Shown here: positions 6,803-15,121 of the stretch, one piece after another
Numbering within the stretch: position 1 is the first letter of the stretch
Layout: the number at the start of each line of letters is the position of its first letter
NCBI GenBank assembly: GCA_947492175.1
Contig: CANLMQ010000042.1
Location: forward strand, 1 to 48,561
DNA length: 48,561 nucleotides
Origin: an uncultured Draconibacterium sp.
Lineage (GTDB): Bacteria; Bacteroidota; Bacteroidia; Bacteroidales; Prolixibacteraceae
Reading direction: 5' to 3'
The notes under the pieces: model-generated
Database searches by the model: none
What the model saw: only the letters and a program-made list of their open reading frames with translations
Told to the model about the DNA's origin: nothing
Program-made: the position numbers and the translations under genes

Positions 6803-7723
6803 TCACTCAATATTCAATTCTTTTTCGGTAACAAACTGCCCCAGCCAAATGCGGCCATCCGGTTTTTTCCATTGCCCGCTTTCTTTTATATGTCCGCCCG
6901 GAAAACTAAACGTGGCTTTGACGCTGCCCGTTGGAAGCGAATCAAATCCGTCGATTGTTACCGTTCGCGTAACAGTAGCTCCCGGCGATAGTTTAACATA
7001 CCAGTTTGCTGCTATCTTCTCCGTAGCTATACTTGTAAAGTTCTGTGGAAAGTAATAGTTGGTGCCCTGCCTGAAACTCACGCCGTTGGTGTAATAATGA
7101 AACCGCGACGCTCCCATTTTGTCCGGATCGGGTACATACAGCGTTTCGTTGCCCGTGTTGCCAATCGTAAAAGTGTAACTTACCGACTGCGAACTTTGTT
7201 TTTCAGCACGGTTTAGTTCAACTTCAATTCCGTTTCGTAACAAACCGTCGGCCAGCAGTGCAGCCTTAAATTCGGTTTTGTTATTCATGTCAACCGGGTA
7301 GCTCCACCCAAAGCGGTTAAACATAAATACATCCTTTGGGCTAAATATGCCGTTTTCGGGCGAAACACTCGGGCACATAGGTAGCGACGATCGTTCCAGG
7401 GGCCACAGCACCCCTGCAAAAAGTCTGTCGTTGTTGTGGGTAACAACAAAATACCGGCCCGAATGCTTGCTCTTGTCTATCTCTTTGTTCAAAAAGAACG
7501 AATGTGCCGACCAGTCGTAAAACTCAATATCTGTTGATTTTATCCATGGCTCTTCTGCAAGTGTCAGCGCGTCAATGTCAGTGTCCCGGATGTTAAACTC
7601 CGTTTGGTCGTCTTCAACCAGGTAAATGTTTATCAAATTTGTATTGATTTTGGTGTCTTCGTTGGCTTCATCCGTACACGAAACAAACAGAAGAACGGCA
7701 AATAGGAAAACCACGATTTTCAT
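6803..7723 (-). CDS. lipoprotein of unknown function
   Basis: A 306-aa protein with a lipoprotein signal peptide (VVFLFAVLLFVSC, acylated Cys16) and acidic residues after the Cys. The body looks beta-rich. Residues about 180-300 include SVSYTFTIGNTGNETLYVPD and later PGATVTRTVTIDGF, an arrangement like an immunoglobulin-type or BsuPI-like domain used for protein-protein contacts. The N-terminal half has no recognisable domain. It is transcribed divergently from gpmI, and the downstream side is the repeat field. It is probably on the cell envelope; no function is proposed. Confidence 0.7.
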   Translation of the reverse strand: MKIVVFLFAVLLFVSCTDEANEDTKINTNLINIYLVEDDQTEFNIRDTDIDALTLAEEPWIKSTDIEFYDWSAHSFFLNKEIDKSKHSGRYFVVTHNNDRLFAGVLWPLERSSLPMCPSVSPENGIFSPKDVFMFNRFGWSYPVDMNNKTEFKAALLADGLLRNGIEVELNRAEKQSSQSVSYTFTIGNTGNETLYVPDPDKMGASRFHYYTNGVSFRQGTNYYFPQNFTSIATEKIAANWYVKLSPGATVTRTVTIDGFDSLPTGSVKATFSFPGGHIKESGQWKKPDGRIWLGQFVTEKELNIE

Positions 7724-7902
7724 TGCAGGTAGTTTTAGTTTTTTGGTTAGATGAGTGTGAAGGGATTTGGGTTGCGTGCCCGCCCGTATTATTTAAAATG
7801 TTAAGCAAAATAGCTTGCTGTTTTCAGTGTCCGTTTCCGAAAAGATTTGTTAAATCCGTATGAACATCCCGACAGTTATTTCATTAATGATTTAAAAAAG
7901 GA

Positions 7903-7910
7903 TATTTTTG
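7903..7910 (+). promoter_or_regulatory. Bacteroidota -7 box (TATTTTTG) upstream of gpmI
   Basis: TATTTTTG matches the TAnnTTTG consensus and lies about 40 bp before the ATG at 7950. It supports that start over the upstream in-frame codon at 7908, which would lie within the promoter. Confidence 0.55.
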
Positions 7911-7949
7911 TCTGTTCATAATGTGTTTATAAATAAAAATAGTATAAAA

Positions 7950-9479
7950 ATGGCTGATATTCAGAAAACTTTATTGATGATCCTTGACGGATGGGGAATC
8001 GGCGATGGATCGAAAAGCGACATTGTTGCAACTGCACCAACACCATTTATGGATTCGCTGCAGGCAAAATATCCGCACTCGCAATTGTTGGCAAGTGGCG
8101 AAAACGTAGGTCTGCCCGACGGACAAATGGGTAACTCGGAAGTAGGTCACTTAAATATTGGCGCGGGTCGTGTATTGTACCAGGATATGGTAAAAATTAC
8201 CAAAGCTATTCGCGACAAATCATTGTGGGAAAATCCCAAAATTGTTGAAGCTTATAATTACGCAAAAGAAAATAAGAAAAAAGTTCACCTGATTGGTTTA
8301 ATTGGCCCTGGTGGAGTTCACTCGTTAAGCAAGCACATGGTTGCGCTTTGCCAGATTGCTACCGACATGGGACTGGAAGATGTTTTTGTACATGGCTTAA
8401 CCGACGGCCGCGACACAGATCCGCGTTCGGGTTACGGTTTTGTTGAAAACGACTTAAAAGACCTGGAAGGAACAGTTGGTAAATTCGCATCGCTTATTGG
8501 TCGTTACTACGGCATGGACCGCGACAATAACTACGACCGTTTAAAACTGGCTTACGATTTATATACAAAAGGGAAAGGCGAAAAATCGACCGATATTCTG
8601 GCTTCTCTGAAAGCATCGTACGAAGCGGGAGTTACCGATGAATTCCTGAAACCTGTTGTTATGGTTGACGAAGCAGGCGAGCCTTTGGCAAAAATCGAAG
8701 AGGATGACGTGGTTATCTGTTTTAACTTCCGTACCGATCGTTTGCGTCAAACTACCATTGCTTTTACGCAGGAAGATAAGCACGAGTTCGACATGCATAC
8801 CATGAATTTGAAATGGTACACCATGACCACTTACAAAGCCGACTTTAAAGGTATTAACGTAATCTTCGAAAAAGAAAACGTTACCAATACCATGGGCGAG
8901 GTAATCGAGAAAGCCGGTTTAAAACAGATTCGTATAGCCGAAACTGAAAAGTATGCACACGTAACTTTCTTTTTTAGTGGCGGACAAGAAGCCGAATTTG
9001 ATGGCGAGCGTCGTATTCTTATTCCTTCACCAAAAGTTCCTACTTACGATCATCAACCTGAAATGTCGGCACCCGAAGTGCGCGATGCCATTGTTCCTGA
9101 ACTGGAAAATGGTACAGCCGACTTTGTTTGTTTGAACTTTGCCAATGGCGATATGGTTGGACATACCGGTATTTACGAAGCAGTTTACAAAGCTGTTGAA
9201 GCAGTTGATGCTTGTGTTAAAGATGTGGTTACTGCAGCACAAAAAGGCGGTTACGATGTTATGATTATTGCCGATCACGGAAACGCTGATAATGCAGTTA
9301 ACCAGGACGGCTCTGAAAACACAGCTCACTCGCTGAATCCTGTTCCTTGTATTTTTGTTACCGAAAAAGAAGGCATTGAACTGGACAACGGAATTTTAGC
9401 TGATGTTGCTCCAACTCTTTTAAATGTAATGGGCTTGGAAGTTCCTGCAGAGATGACAGGAAAGAATTTGATTAAATAG
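7950..9479 (+). CDS. gpmI: 2,3-bisphosphoglycerate-independent phosphoglycerate mutase
   Basis: A 509-aa enzyme that interconverts 3- and 2-phosphoglycerate in glycolysis and gluconeogenesis using two Mn ions and a phosphoserine intermediate. LDGWG (Asp13 metal ligand) and GQMGNSEVGHLNIGAGR with catalytic Ser63 are visible. So are HGLTDGRDTDP, RYYGMDRD, the DHGNAD metal motif near the C-terminus, and TAHSLNPVP. The length is normal for the family. The start at 7950 (MADIQKTLL) gives the canonical N-terminus. It appears monocistronic with its own promoter. Confidence 0.97.
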   Translation: MADIQKTLLMILDGWGIGDGSKSDIVATAPTPFMDSLQAKYPHSQLLASGENVGLPDGQMGNSEVGHLNIGAGRVLYQDMVKITKAIRDKSLWENPKIVEAYNYAKENKKKVHLIGLIGPGGVHSLSKHMVALCQIATDMGLEDVFVHGLTDGRDTDPRSGYGFVENDLKDLEGTVGKFASLIGRYYGMDRDNNYDRLKLAYDLYTKGKGEKSTDILASLKASYEAGVTDEFLKPVVMVDEAGEPLAKIEEDDVVICFNFRTDRLRQTTIAFTQEDKHEFDMHTMNLKWYTMTTYKADFKGINVIFEKENVTNTMGEVIEKAGLKQIRIAETEKYAHVTFFFSGGQEAEFDGERRILIPSPKVPTYDHQPEMSAPEVRDAIVPELENGTADFVCLNFANGDMVGHTGIYEAVYKAVEAVDACVKDVVTAAQKGGYDVMIIADHGNADNAVNQDGSENTAHSLNPVPCIFVTEKEGIELDNGILADVAPTLLNVMGLEVPAEMTGKNLIK

Positions 9480-9573
9480 TTTATTTTTTTTGATATATGT
9501 ATTTCAGTACAAAGTGAGGAATCTGTTACTTCGGGTTTCTCACTTTGTCTGAAACAACATTAAAACAATTATA

Positions 9574-10152
9574 GTGGTGGTTGAAATCGGGCGTGCAATA
9601 TTAAGTAATGATGTTTTTGAAGAACATTTTCTTTGTGATATTCTGAAATGCAAAGGGGCGTGTTGTATTGAAGGTGATTCGGGGGCGCCGCTCACCGATG
9701 AGGAAGCCATTATGATTGAGCAGGAATACGATACTTTTGCCGACCTGCTCCCCGAAAACCACAAAGCCGAAGTAGAAAAACAGGGATATTCTGTTATTGA
9801 TGAGGATGGAGATTTGGTAACTCCTCTTGTAAACAACCGCCAGTGTGTTTATTCGTACTACAACAACCAGGGGATTTTAAAATGTGCTATTGAAAAAGCT
9901 CATTTCGAAGGGAAAACCCCATTTCGTAAACCTATTTCCTGCCACTTGTTTCCTATCCGTATTACCGAATACAAACGTTTCGATGCGGTTAACTACCAGG
10001 AGCTGGATATCTGTAAGCCCGGTAGAGAATGTGGCAGATCGGAAAAGCTTCCGCTATATAAATTCCTAAAAGAACCACTTATCCAAAAATATGGAGAAGA
10101 ATGGTATAAGGAAGTAGAAATTGCCGCCGAGCATCTGCTTTCTTCGAAGTAA
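9574..10152 (+). CDS. DUF3109 family cysteine-rich protein
   Basis: A 192-aa protein with the cysteine arrangement CDILKCKGACC (about 21-31) plus later Cys residues at NRQCVYSYY, ISCHLFPIR and DICKPGRECG. This pattern belongs to DUF3109/YkgJ-like proteins, which probably bind a metal or iron-sulfur cluster. The function is unknown. The start is a GTG at 9574 (or the adjacent GTG at 9577), since no in-frame ATG precedes the conserved region. It follows gpmI at 94 bp in the same direction and could be cotranscribed. Confidence 0.85.
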   Translation: MVVEIGRAILSNDVFEEHFLCDILKCKGACCIEGDSGAPLTDEEAIMIEQEYDTFADLLPENHKAEVEKQGYSVIDEDGDLVTPLVNNRQCVYSYYNNQGILKCAIEKAHFEGKTPFRKPISCHLFPIRITEYKRFDAVNYQELDICKPGRECGRSEKLPLYKFLKEPLIQKYGEEWYKEVEIAAEHLLSSK

Positions 10153-10457
10153 TTTTATGTCTTTTGTGTAATGCTAATAGATTAGTCTTGCTGTCTAAGT
10201 CTTTGCAAATAGCGATCGTACATTGGTAATCTAATCTGTGGACATGTTCTACTTCGTTTTGATGATTATAAACAGATGCTAAACGCGGAGAAGTAAAAAG
10301 TTCGATTGTTAGTTACTTGTTCTTGCCCCATGCACAATCATGTATTATTATCATCTTCTCTGAACTCATAAATTGTTTTAGTTTTCTAGAAATATATATG
10401 TTATTAACGCATGGGAGATCAGCTGCTAAATTGTTATGTCTTTAGCAGTCCTAAAAC

Positions 10458-10498
10458 GGACAAATGTCCCATTGTGAAGAAGATGTCCCTTCAAGGGA
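10458..10498 (+). promoter_or_regulatory. TGTCCC-box operator upstream of subunit gene 1
   Basis: Two TGTCCC hexamers start at 10465 and 10484 (19-bp spacing). The first forms the inverted repeat ggaca-aa-tgtcc (10458-10469), and the second forms tccct-tca-aggga (10486-10498). Similar box clusters precede the genes at 11814 and 12921. The position about 60-90 bp upstream of a sigma-54-like promoter is typical of an activator site. Apart from this, 10153-10639 holds no gene. Confidence 0.55.
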
Positions 10499-10554
10499 TC
10501 GTGTTGATAATTAACATAAGTCGTAAAAGATTAGTTATGAGAGTGGTGTAAATC

Positions 10555-10571
10555 GCGGCATTTAAGTTGCT
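10555..10571 (+). promoter_or_regulatory. possible sigma-54 promoter (-24 GGCA / -12 TTGC)
   Basis: gcGGCATTTAAGTTGCt has GG (10557-10558) and GC (10569-10570) separated by exactly 10 nt, as required for RpoN promoters. The predicted start of transcription is about 58 nt before the ATG at 10640. The TGTCCC boxes lie upstream. Confidence 0.4.
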
Positions 10572-10639
10572 TATGGAGTGGTATATTGTTATTGTTACTT
10601 TGAAAAATTAATATATAAACATATAAAATAATACATTAG

Positions 10640-11212
10640 ATGAAAAAATTATCATTAACACTCCTGTTGTTTTCTTTTATTTTCGGATCATTTGTGGCTA
10701 TTGCCGACAATGACAAAAATCAGGCTAATCACGACATTAATATAGGTATCTCCAAACATGCACTGGTGGGACTTTCTTCAAGTGGTCCAATCGAACTTAG
10801 TCCTGCAGCTCCTACTGAAGCAGGTATGGGACTTGATTTCAACGCATCATCGGCAACTGACAATTCACTCTGGTTGAACTACTCTTCGATTACAGGTCGT
10901 GCTGGTAATACGATTGATGTTGCTATGGCAGCTCCAACATTACCTAAAGGAGTAGGTATAGAGTTGGTTGTAGCAAAAGATGCAGGAAAAGGAAAAGGTA
11001 AAGTTGGCGAGGTAGCAATGGAAACTGTTACGTTAGGTCCTCATCCAAAAATATTTATAAAGAACATTAAAAATGGCTATACCGGAAAAGGAGAAGGAGC
11101 AGGGCATCAATTGACTTATAGATTAACAATGGATGGGAGCAGTGAGAATTATGAGGCGTTAACAACCGGTGCTTATACAGTAAGGGTTACCTATACTATT
11201 ACAAGTTTTTAG
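10640..11212 (+). CDS. secreted surface-assembly subunit paralog 1
   Basis: A 190-aa protein with a Sec signal peptide (about 1-22, ending FVAIA). The mature part shares with four other proteins here a PTEAG motif, SLWLNYSS, a YTGKGEGAGHQLTY segment and a C-terminal strand YTVRVTYTITSF. This branch is the most divergent: it has Gly instead of Cys in the G-x-C-Y-T-G motif. The conserved final beta strand resembles strand-exchange or WxL-like surface proteins. The chaperone-like and usher-like genes downstream suggest it is an exported subunit (inference). It is followed by a strong terminator and so is expressed separately. Confidence 0.75.
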   Translation: MKKLSLTLLLFSFIFGSFVAIADNDKNQANHDINIGISKHALVGLSSSGPIELSPAAPTEAGMGLDFNASSATDNSLWLNYSSITGRAGNTIDVAMAAPTLPKGVGIELVVAKDAGKGKGKVGEVAMETVTLGPHPKIFIKNIKNGYTGKGEGAGHQLTYRLTMDGSSENYEALTTGAYTVRVTYTITSF

Positions 11213-11240
11213 TCAGAGTTTAGTAAAAAAATATTTAAAA

Positions 11241-11290
11241 AAAAAGGGTGAAACGACAAGTCAAAATGGCTTGTCGTTTCACCCTTTTTT
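11241..11290 (+). terminator. rho-independent terminator with a 20-bp perfect stem
   Basis: aaaaagggtgaaacgacaag (11241-11260) pairs perfectly with 11270-11289 around a 9-nt loop and is followed by T residues. It ends the subunit 1 transcript. Confidence 0.85.
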
Positions 11291-11434
11291 TACTTACGTG
11301 TTATTGTGAGATATTGTATCCGGTGATTTTAAATGTAGGTTTCTGTTGTTTGTCTTGTTATTTAAGAACAAGTTTAACCGGCGCATTAATCGCTTATTTT
11401 TATCTTTTGCTGGTAGTTGTTTTTTCAGTTAAAA

Positions 11435-11477
11435 GCAGAACCAGATGATGAATAATTTATTCATCATCTGGTTTTGC
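11435..11477. repeat. 21-bp near-perfect inverted repeat with a 1-nt loop
   Basis: Positions 11435-11455 (gcagaaccagatgatgaataa) and 11457-11477 are complementary with one mismatch. It could be a second terminator (T-run gtttt) or a cruciform. The interval 11291-11606 has no gene; the open frame at 11248-11448 runs through the terminator and is rejected. Confidence 0.6.
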
Positions 11478-11606
11478 ATCAGATCATAAAAGAAAGAAGT
11501 AATTGTTATGGTTCAGGGTGAAATTCCGATTTTAAAGTGATTGAATATTTCTTTGTTTGAGATTAAATTCTTATCAGTTCTGTCAGAAAGTTCCTGATTT
11601 CTCTTG

Positions 11607-11661
11607 TGTCCCAAATGAGGCATATGTCCCAAATGATAAATAATTGTCCATATTGGGGACA
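11607..11661 (+). promoter_or_regulatory. TGTCCC-box operator upstream of subunit gene 2
   Basis: Boxes start at 11607 (TGTCCC), 11625 (TGTCCC) and 11645 (TGTCCA), spaced 18 and 20 bp. The last forms an inverted repeat with ggaca at 11657-11661. Spacing is identical in the copy at 12714-12768. Confidence 0.55.
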
Positions 11662-11671
11662 TGGAATAATT

Positions 11672-11688
11672 TTGGCACAAGTCTTATG
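11672..11688 (+). promoter_or_regulatory. TTGGCAC element resembling a sigma-54 -24 box
   Basis: TTGGCACaagtcTTatg matches the RpoN -24 half exactly, but the -12 dinucleotide is AT instead of GC at the expected spacing. It is either a weakened sigma-54 promoter or an unrelated conserved element. It sits 11 bp after the TGTCCC-box palindrome. Confidence 0.3.
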
Positions 11689-11813
11689 TGTCATATAATG
11701 AGTGTGTTGCGCTTTTTGGTATTCGAATTGTTTTTAGAAAAGCGTATCGGACGCAAATTGATACAAGCTTTTTTGAAGATTATAAAATACAAACAAATAA
11801 ACAACACAACATC

Positions 11814-12389
11814 ATGAAAAAATTATCATTAATTATCGCAACAGTTTTGGTTTTAGGGGTCACAAGCATTTCAAAAGCACAGGATGATTCTGACGTAGCA
11901 ACACACAATGTATCTTTTAATGTTCCTGAAATTGCATTGTTGGATATTGAAGGCAACAAGGACATCGTTTTTGATTTAAACGGAATTGTAAATGAAGCAG
12001 GTAATGATATTGATTTAACAAGCGCAACAAATAACGAGCTTTGGTTAAACTATACTGTATTAACCGGGTCAAAAGGAAAGAGTGGTTCAAAAGAGCAAAA
12101 AATCAGTGTTTCTCTGGATAAAGAAATTCCCGGAATTAACCTGATGTTAAAAGTTGGTGCAGATAAAGGAAATGGAGCAGGAGCGAAAGGAACGCTTTCA
12201 ACCAGTTCAGTATTTGCAATAAAAGACAATACTTCAACAGAAATAATAAAAGGAATTGGAAGCTGCTACACAGGTAATGGAACAGAAAACGGTCACAACC
12301 TGGCTTATTCGCTTGAAGTAGATAAATTTGAAGAGATTGTTGCAGGTGATCATTCAGTTACTGTGACTTACACTTTTACCGATAAATAA
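11814..12389 (+). CDS. secreted surface-assembly subunit paralog 2
   Basis: A 191-aa protein with a signal peptide (MKKLSLIIATVLVLG..., cleaved after SKA). The mature domain has VPEIALLDIEG, NEAGNDIDL, NELWLNYT, IGSCYTGNGTENGHNLAYSL and a C-terminal VTVTYTFTDK. It differs from the next gene at only three residues. The start at 11814 is set by the signal peptide; the frame is open upstream to 11688, but that region carries the promoter. It is probably an exported, chaperone-dependent structural subunit (inference from the locus). It has its own operator and terminator. Confidence 0.8.
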   Translation: MKKLSLIIATVLVLGVTSISKAQDDSDVATHNVSFNVPEIALLDIEGNKDIVFDLNGIVNEAGNDIDLTSATNNELWLNYTVLTGSKGKSGSKEQKISVSLDKEIPGINLMLKVGADKGNGAGAKGTLSTSSVFAIKDNTSTEIIKGIGSCYTGNGTENGHNLAYSLEVDKFEEIVAGDHSVTVTYTFTDK

Positions 12390-12415
12390 TAAAAGAGAGA
12401 TAAAAAACAAGGGTT

Positions 12416-12446
12416 AGAGGCAGGCTTTTTAGTCTGCCTCTTTTTT
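12416..12446 (+). terminator. rho-independent terminator after subunit 2
   Basis: The stem agaggcag (12416-12423) pairs with ctgcctct (12434-12441), followed by six T residues. Confidence 0.85.
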
Positions 12447-12713
12447 GTTTGTAGATTATTGTTTGTTTGAATATTTGCGTAAAATCATTGTAGTTCTGTC
12501 TTATATGGTTTTGATCAGTTATTGAGCTATAAGCAGGAATTGTCTTAAGCGTTTTGTGTTGAATTGTGATTGTAGTGCGGAGCGCAAGCAGAGTGAGCGG
12601 ATAAATTATTGGTTGTTGAGTTTAGAGTGGTGCCGAAGAGAAAAGTAGTCCTGAAGCATTTTTTGATCTCATTATAGCTCTTCTTTTAATCAAATAGAAT
12701 CTGGTTTCTTCTG

Positions 12714-12768
12714 TGTCCCAAATAAGGTATGTGTCCCAAGAGTTAAATAAGTGTCCCCGGTAGGGACA
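12714..12768 (+). promoter_or_regulatory. TGTCCC-box operator upstream of subunit gene 3
   Basis: TGTCCC boxes start at 12714, 12732 and 12752. The third is palindromic with gggaca at 12763-12768. TTGGCAC follows at 12779-12785. The boxes are conserved where the DNA between them has changed. Confidence 0.55.
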
Positions 12769-12920
12769 TGGAATAATTTTGGCACAAGATTTATGTGCTT
12801 TAAAATGAGTGCATTGCGATTTTTGGTATTCGAATTGTTTTTAGAAAGGCGTATCGGACGCAAATTGATACAAACTTTTTTGAAGATTATAAAATACAAA
12901 CAAATAAACAACACAACATC

Positions 12921-13496
12921 ATGAAAAAATTATCATTAATTATCGCAACAGTTTTGGTTTTAGGGGTCGCAAGCATTTCAAAAGCACAAGATGATTCTGA
13001 CGTAGCAACACACAATGTATCTTTTAATGTTCCTGAAATTGCATTGTTGGATATTGAAGGCAACAAGGACATCGTTTTTGATTTAAACGGAATTGTAAAT
13101 GAAGCAGGTAATGATATTGATTTAACAAGCGCAACAAATAACGAGCTTTGGTTAAACTATACTGTATTAACCGGGTCAAAAGGAAAGAGTGGTTCAAAAG
13201 AGCAAAAAATCAGTGTTTCTCTGGATAAAGAAATTCCCGGAATTAACCTGATGTTAAAAGTTGGTGCAGATAAAGGAAATGGAGCAGGAGCGAAAGGAAC
13301 GCTTTCAACCAGTTCAGCATTTGCAGTAAAAGACAATACTTCAACAGAAATAATAAAAGGAATTGGAAGCTGCTACACAGGTAATGGAACAGAAAACGGT
13401 CACAACCTGGCTTATTCGCTTGAAGTAGATAAATTTGAAGAGATTGTTGCAGGTGATCATTCAGTTACTGTGACTTACACTTTTACCGATAAATAA
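12921..13496 (+). CDS. secreted surface-assembly subunit paralog 3 (near-identical to paralog 2)
   Basis: A 191-aa protein, 188 of 191 residues identical to paralog 2; the differences are Thr/Ala in the signal peptide and Val/Ala and Ile/Val near SSAFAVKDN. It has the same signal peptide, W-L-N-Y, GSCYTG and terminal YTFTD features. The high identity of both gene and flanks points to a recent duplication or gene conversion, which raises dosage or allows antigenic variation (inference). Confidence 0.8.
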   Translation: MKKLSLIIATVLVLGVASISKAQDDSDVATHNVSFNVPEIALLDIEGNKDIVFDLNGIVNEAGNDIDLTSATNNELWLNYTVLTGSKGKSGSKEQKISVSLDKEIPGINLMLKVGADKGNGAGAKGTLSTSSAFAVKDNTSTEIIKGIGSCYTGNGTENGHNLAYSLEVDKFEEIVAGDHSVTVTYTFTDK

Positions 13497-13522
13497 TAAA
13501 AGAGAGATAAAAAACAAGGGTT

Positions 13523-13554
13523 AGAGGCAGGCTTTTTAGTCTGCCTCTTTTTTT
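13523..13554 (+). terminator. rho-independent terminator after subunit 3
   Basis: Stem agaggcag / ctgcctct followed by a T run, identical in structure to 12416-12446. Confidence 0.85.
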
Positions 13555-13662
13555 GCTGATAAGGACACTCAGTTTTTTGAACCCTAAAAAATGAGCATTT
13601 TTAACTTTGATATTAAGGTAGTCTAATTATGTTTACTATTTCTGTGTATTGTATTTTTAGGC

Positions 13663-14232
13663 ATGAAATTAAAAGCAACCATATTTACACTCCTTTTATT
13701 GGGCTTGATTTCGTTAAAAAGCTATTCTCAAAACAGTACTGTTTCACATAAAATCAGTGTAGATATACCTGAAGTGGCATTGCTGGGATTGGTTGCAGAA
13801 ACACAAACAGAAATTACCTTAAATGCTGTTGCTCCTGATGAAGCAGGAAATGCCGTGGACTTTACGAGTAGAAGCAATCAGCGTATCTGGATAAACTATT
13901 CTTCCATTCATTCAGAAGTAGCACAAAAGAGAAAAGTAATTGCCGTGGTTCAGGGAGAGATTCCAAAGGGGGTTATTTTAAAAGTGGAAGCTTCGGAATA
14001 TTCCGGTATTGGAAAAGGCAAATTCGGAAAATCGGCAGGAGCAGTTACGCTTTCAAATCAACCAACAGATGTCATTGTAGATATTGGTAGTTGCTATACC
14101 GGGAAAGGTGTTAATAATGGTCACTACCTTACATATAATCTCCAACAAAATGCTTCTGGTGCCAATTATGCACAACTTTCACAATCGCAAACAGCTGTTA
14201 ATGTGCTCTATACATTAACCGATTACAACTAG
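13663..14232 (+). CDS. secreted surface-assembly subunit paralog 4
   Basis: A 189-aa protein with a signal peptide (FTLLLLGLISLKSYSQ). The mature domain has VDIPEVALLGLV, APDEAGNAVDF, QRIWINYSS, IGSCYTGKGVNNGHYLTY and a C-terminal VNVLYTLTDYN. It lacks the TGTCCC boxes of its upstream paralogs. It lies 88 bp before the chaperone-like gene with no clear terminator between, so it probably leads the operon 13663-19215. Such a gene could encode a minor or initiating subunit (inference). Confidence 0.75.
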   Translation: MKLKATIFTLLLLGLISLKSYSQNSTVSHKISVDIPEVALLGLVAETQTEITLNAVAPDEAGNAVDFTSRSNQRIWINYSSIHSEVAQKRKVIAVVQGEIPKGVILKVEASEYSGIGKGKFGKSAGAVTLSNQPTDVIVDIGSCYTGKGVNNGHYLTYNLQQNASGANYAQLSQSQTAVNVLYTLTDYN

Positions 14233-14320
14233 TTTCAGAACAAATTGTTTTTCAACCCAAAGATTAATATTTTTAGCCATTATAAACCTGGCAGAAATAC
14301 CTCATAAATAATATACAGAA

Positions 14321-15121
14321 ATGAAGAAGATAAATTACGCAGTATTACTCATATTAGCTGTGTTAATGATGTTTGCCTATTCGACAGAGGCGAGTATTGT
14401 TGTGTTAAACGGTCTTTCGCACGAGAATCAGGTACAACCTGGTGAAACATATCGTGGGACTATTGAGATTCAGAATACAGGAGCCAATAGCAAACAGGTT
14501 CAGGTTTATATAAAAGATTATTGGTTTTCATTTTCCGGAGAAAATAGGCATGATCCCGGAGGAACTTTAAAACGTTCCAACGCCAACTGGATTTCTTTCA
14601 ATCCTGAATTGCTTACCATCGATTCAAGCGAAGTTGCAACCATTAACTTTGAAGTGAAAATACCTGACGATGATACATTGCGTGGAACGTATTGGAGCGT
14701 TTTAATGGTGGAAGGTATAACTCCGCCTGATGTAGATAATATTAATCAGGGAGTAAAGATCAATACAGCTGTTCGTTATGCAGTTCAGATAATTTCGAAT
14801 GTAGGAACAAACGCAAAAAGCGATCTGGAGTTTTTGGGGATGGAACTGGGGAAACAAGAGAATCAGAATGTGTTACATGTGGCCATTGAAAACGTTGGAG
14901 AATGTATGTTACGGCCTGAAATGAGCCTGGAGTTATTTGATGAATCGGGAAATTCTGTGGGAATAATTAAAGCCGACCGGCGAAAAATTTTTCCTGGTAC
15001 ATCGGTTTTGACAACACTTGTGCTGGAGGGGATTAAACCCGGAAACTACACGGGAGTCTTGATTGCCGATTGCGGAGAAGACAGGCTGTTTGGTTCCAAC
15101 TTATCGATTGAGGTGGAATAA
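14321..15121 (+). CDS. periplasmic chaperone-like protein (DUF916/PapD-like immunoglobulin folds)
   Basis: A 266-aa protein with a signal peptide (about 1-24). The first mature domain has VQPGETYRGTIEIQNTG (about 38-54), VQVYIKDYW, then WISFNPELLTIDSSEVATIN (about 88-107) and GTYWSVLMVEG (about 127-137). This pattern is shared by DUF916 of WxL-interacting proteins and resembles PapD-type pilus chaperones. A second beta domain follows (about 165-266). It has no transmembrane anchor, unlike Gram-positive DUF916 proteins. The next gene starts within its stop codon (TAATG), implying coupled translation with the usher-like protein. It likely escorts the secreted subunits through the periplasm (inference). 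Confidence 0.7.
   Translation: MKKINYAVLLILAVLMMFAYSTEASIVVLNGLSHENQVQPGETYRGTIEIQNTGANSKQVQVYIKDYWFSFSGENRHDPGGTLKRSNANWISFNPELLTIDSSEVATINFEVKIPDDDTLRGTYWSVLMVEGITPPDVDNINQGVKINTAVRYAVQIISNVGTNAKSDLEFLGMELGKQENQNVLHVAIENVGECMLRPEMSLELFDESGNSVGIIKADRRKIFPGTSVLTTLVLEGIKPGNYTGVLIADCGEDRLFGSNLSIEVE

Larger units (their letters stand above)
11600..12446 (+). repeat. tandem duplication, copy A (promoter + gene + terminator)
   Basis: This block is repeated at 12707-13553 with an offset of 1107 bp. It includes the three TGTCCC boxes, the TTTTGGCACAAG element, a nearly identical gene and the same terminator. The 265 bp between the copies are not part of the duplication and hold no gene. Confidence 0.8.
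12707..13553 (+). repeat. tandem duplication, copy B
   Basis: This is the second copy of the block at 11600-12446. Promoter-side sequence has drifted more than the coding sequence, which keeps only a few substitutions. Confidence 0.8.

Noticed and set aside
11248..11448. 66-codon open frame after subunit gene 1
   Set aside because: It starts inside a strong terminator hairpin and ends in another inverted repeat.
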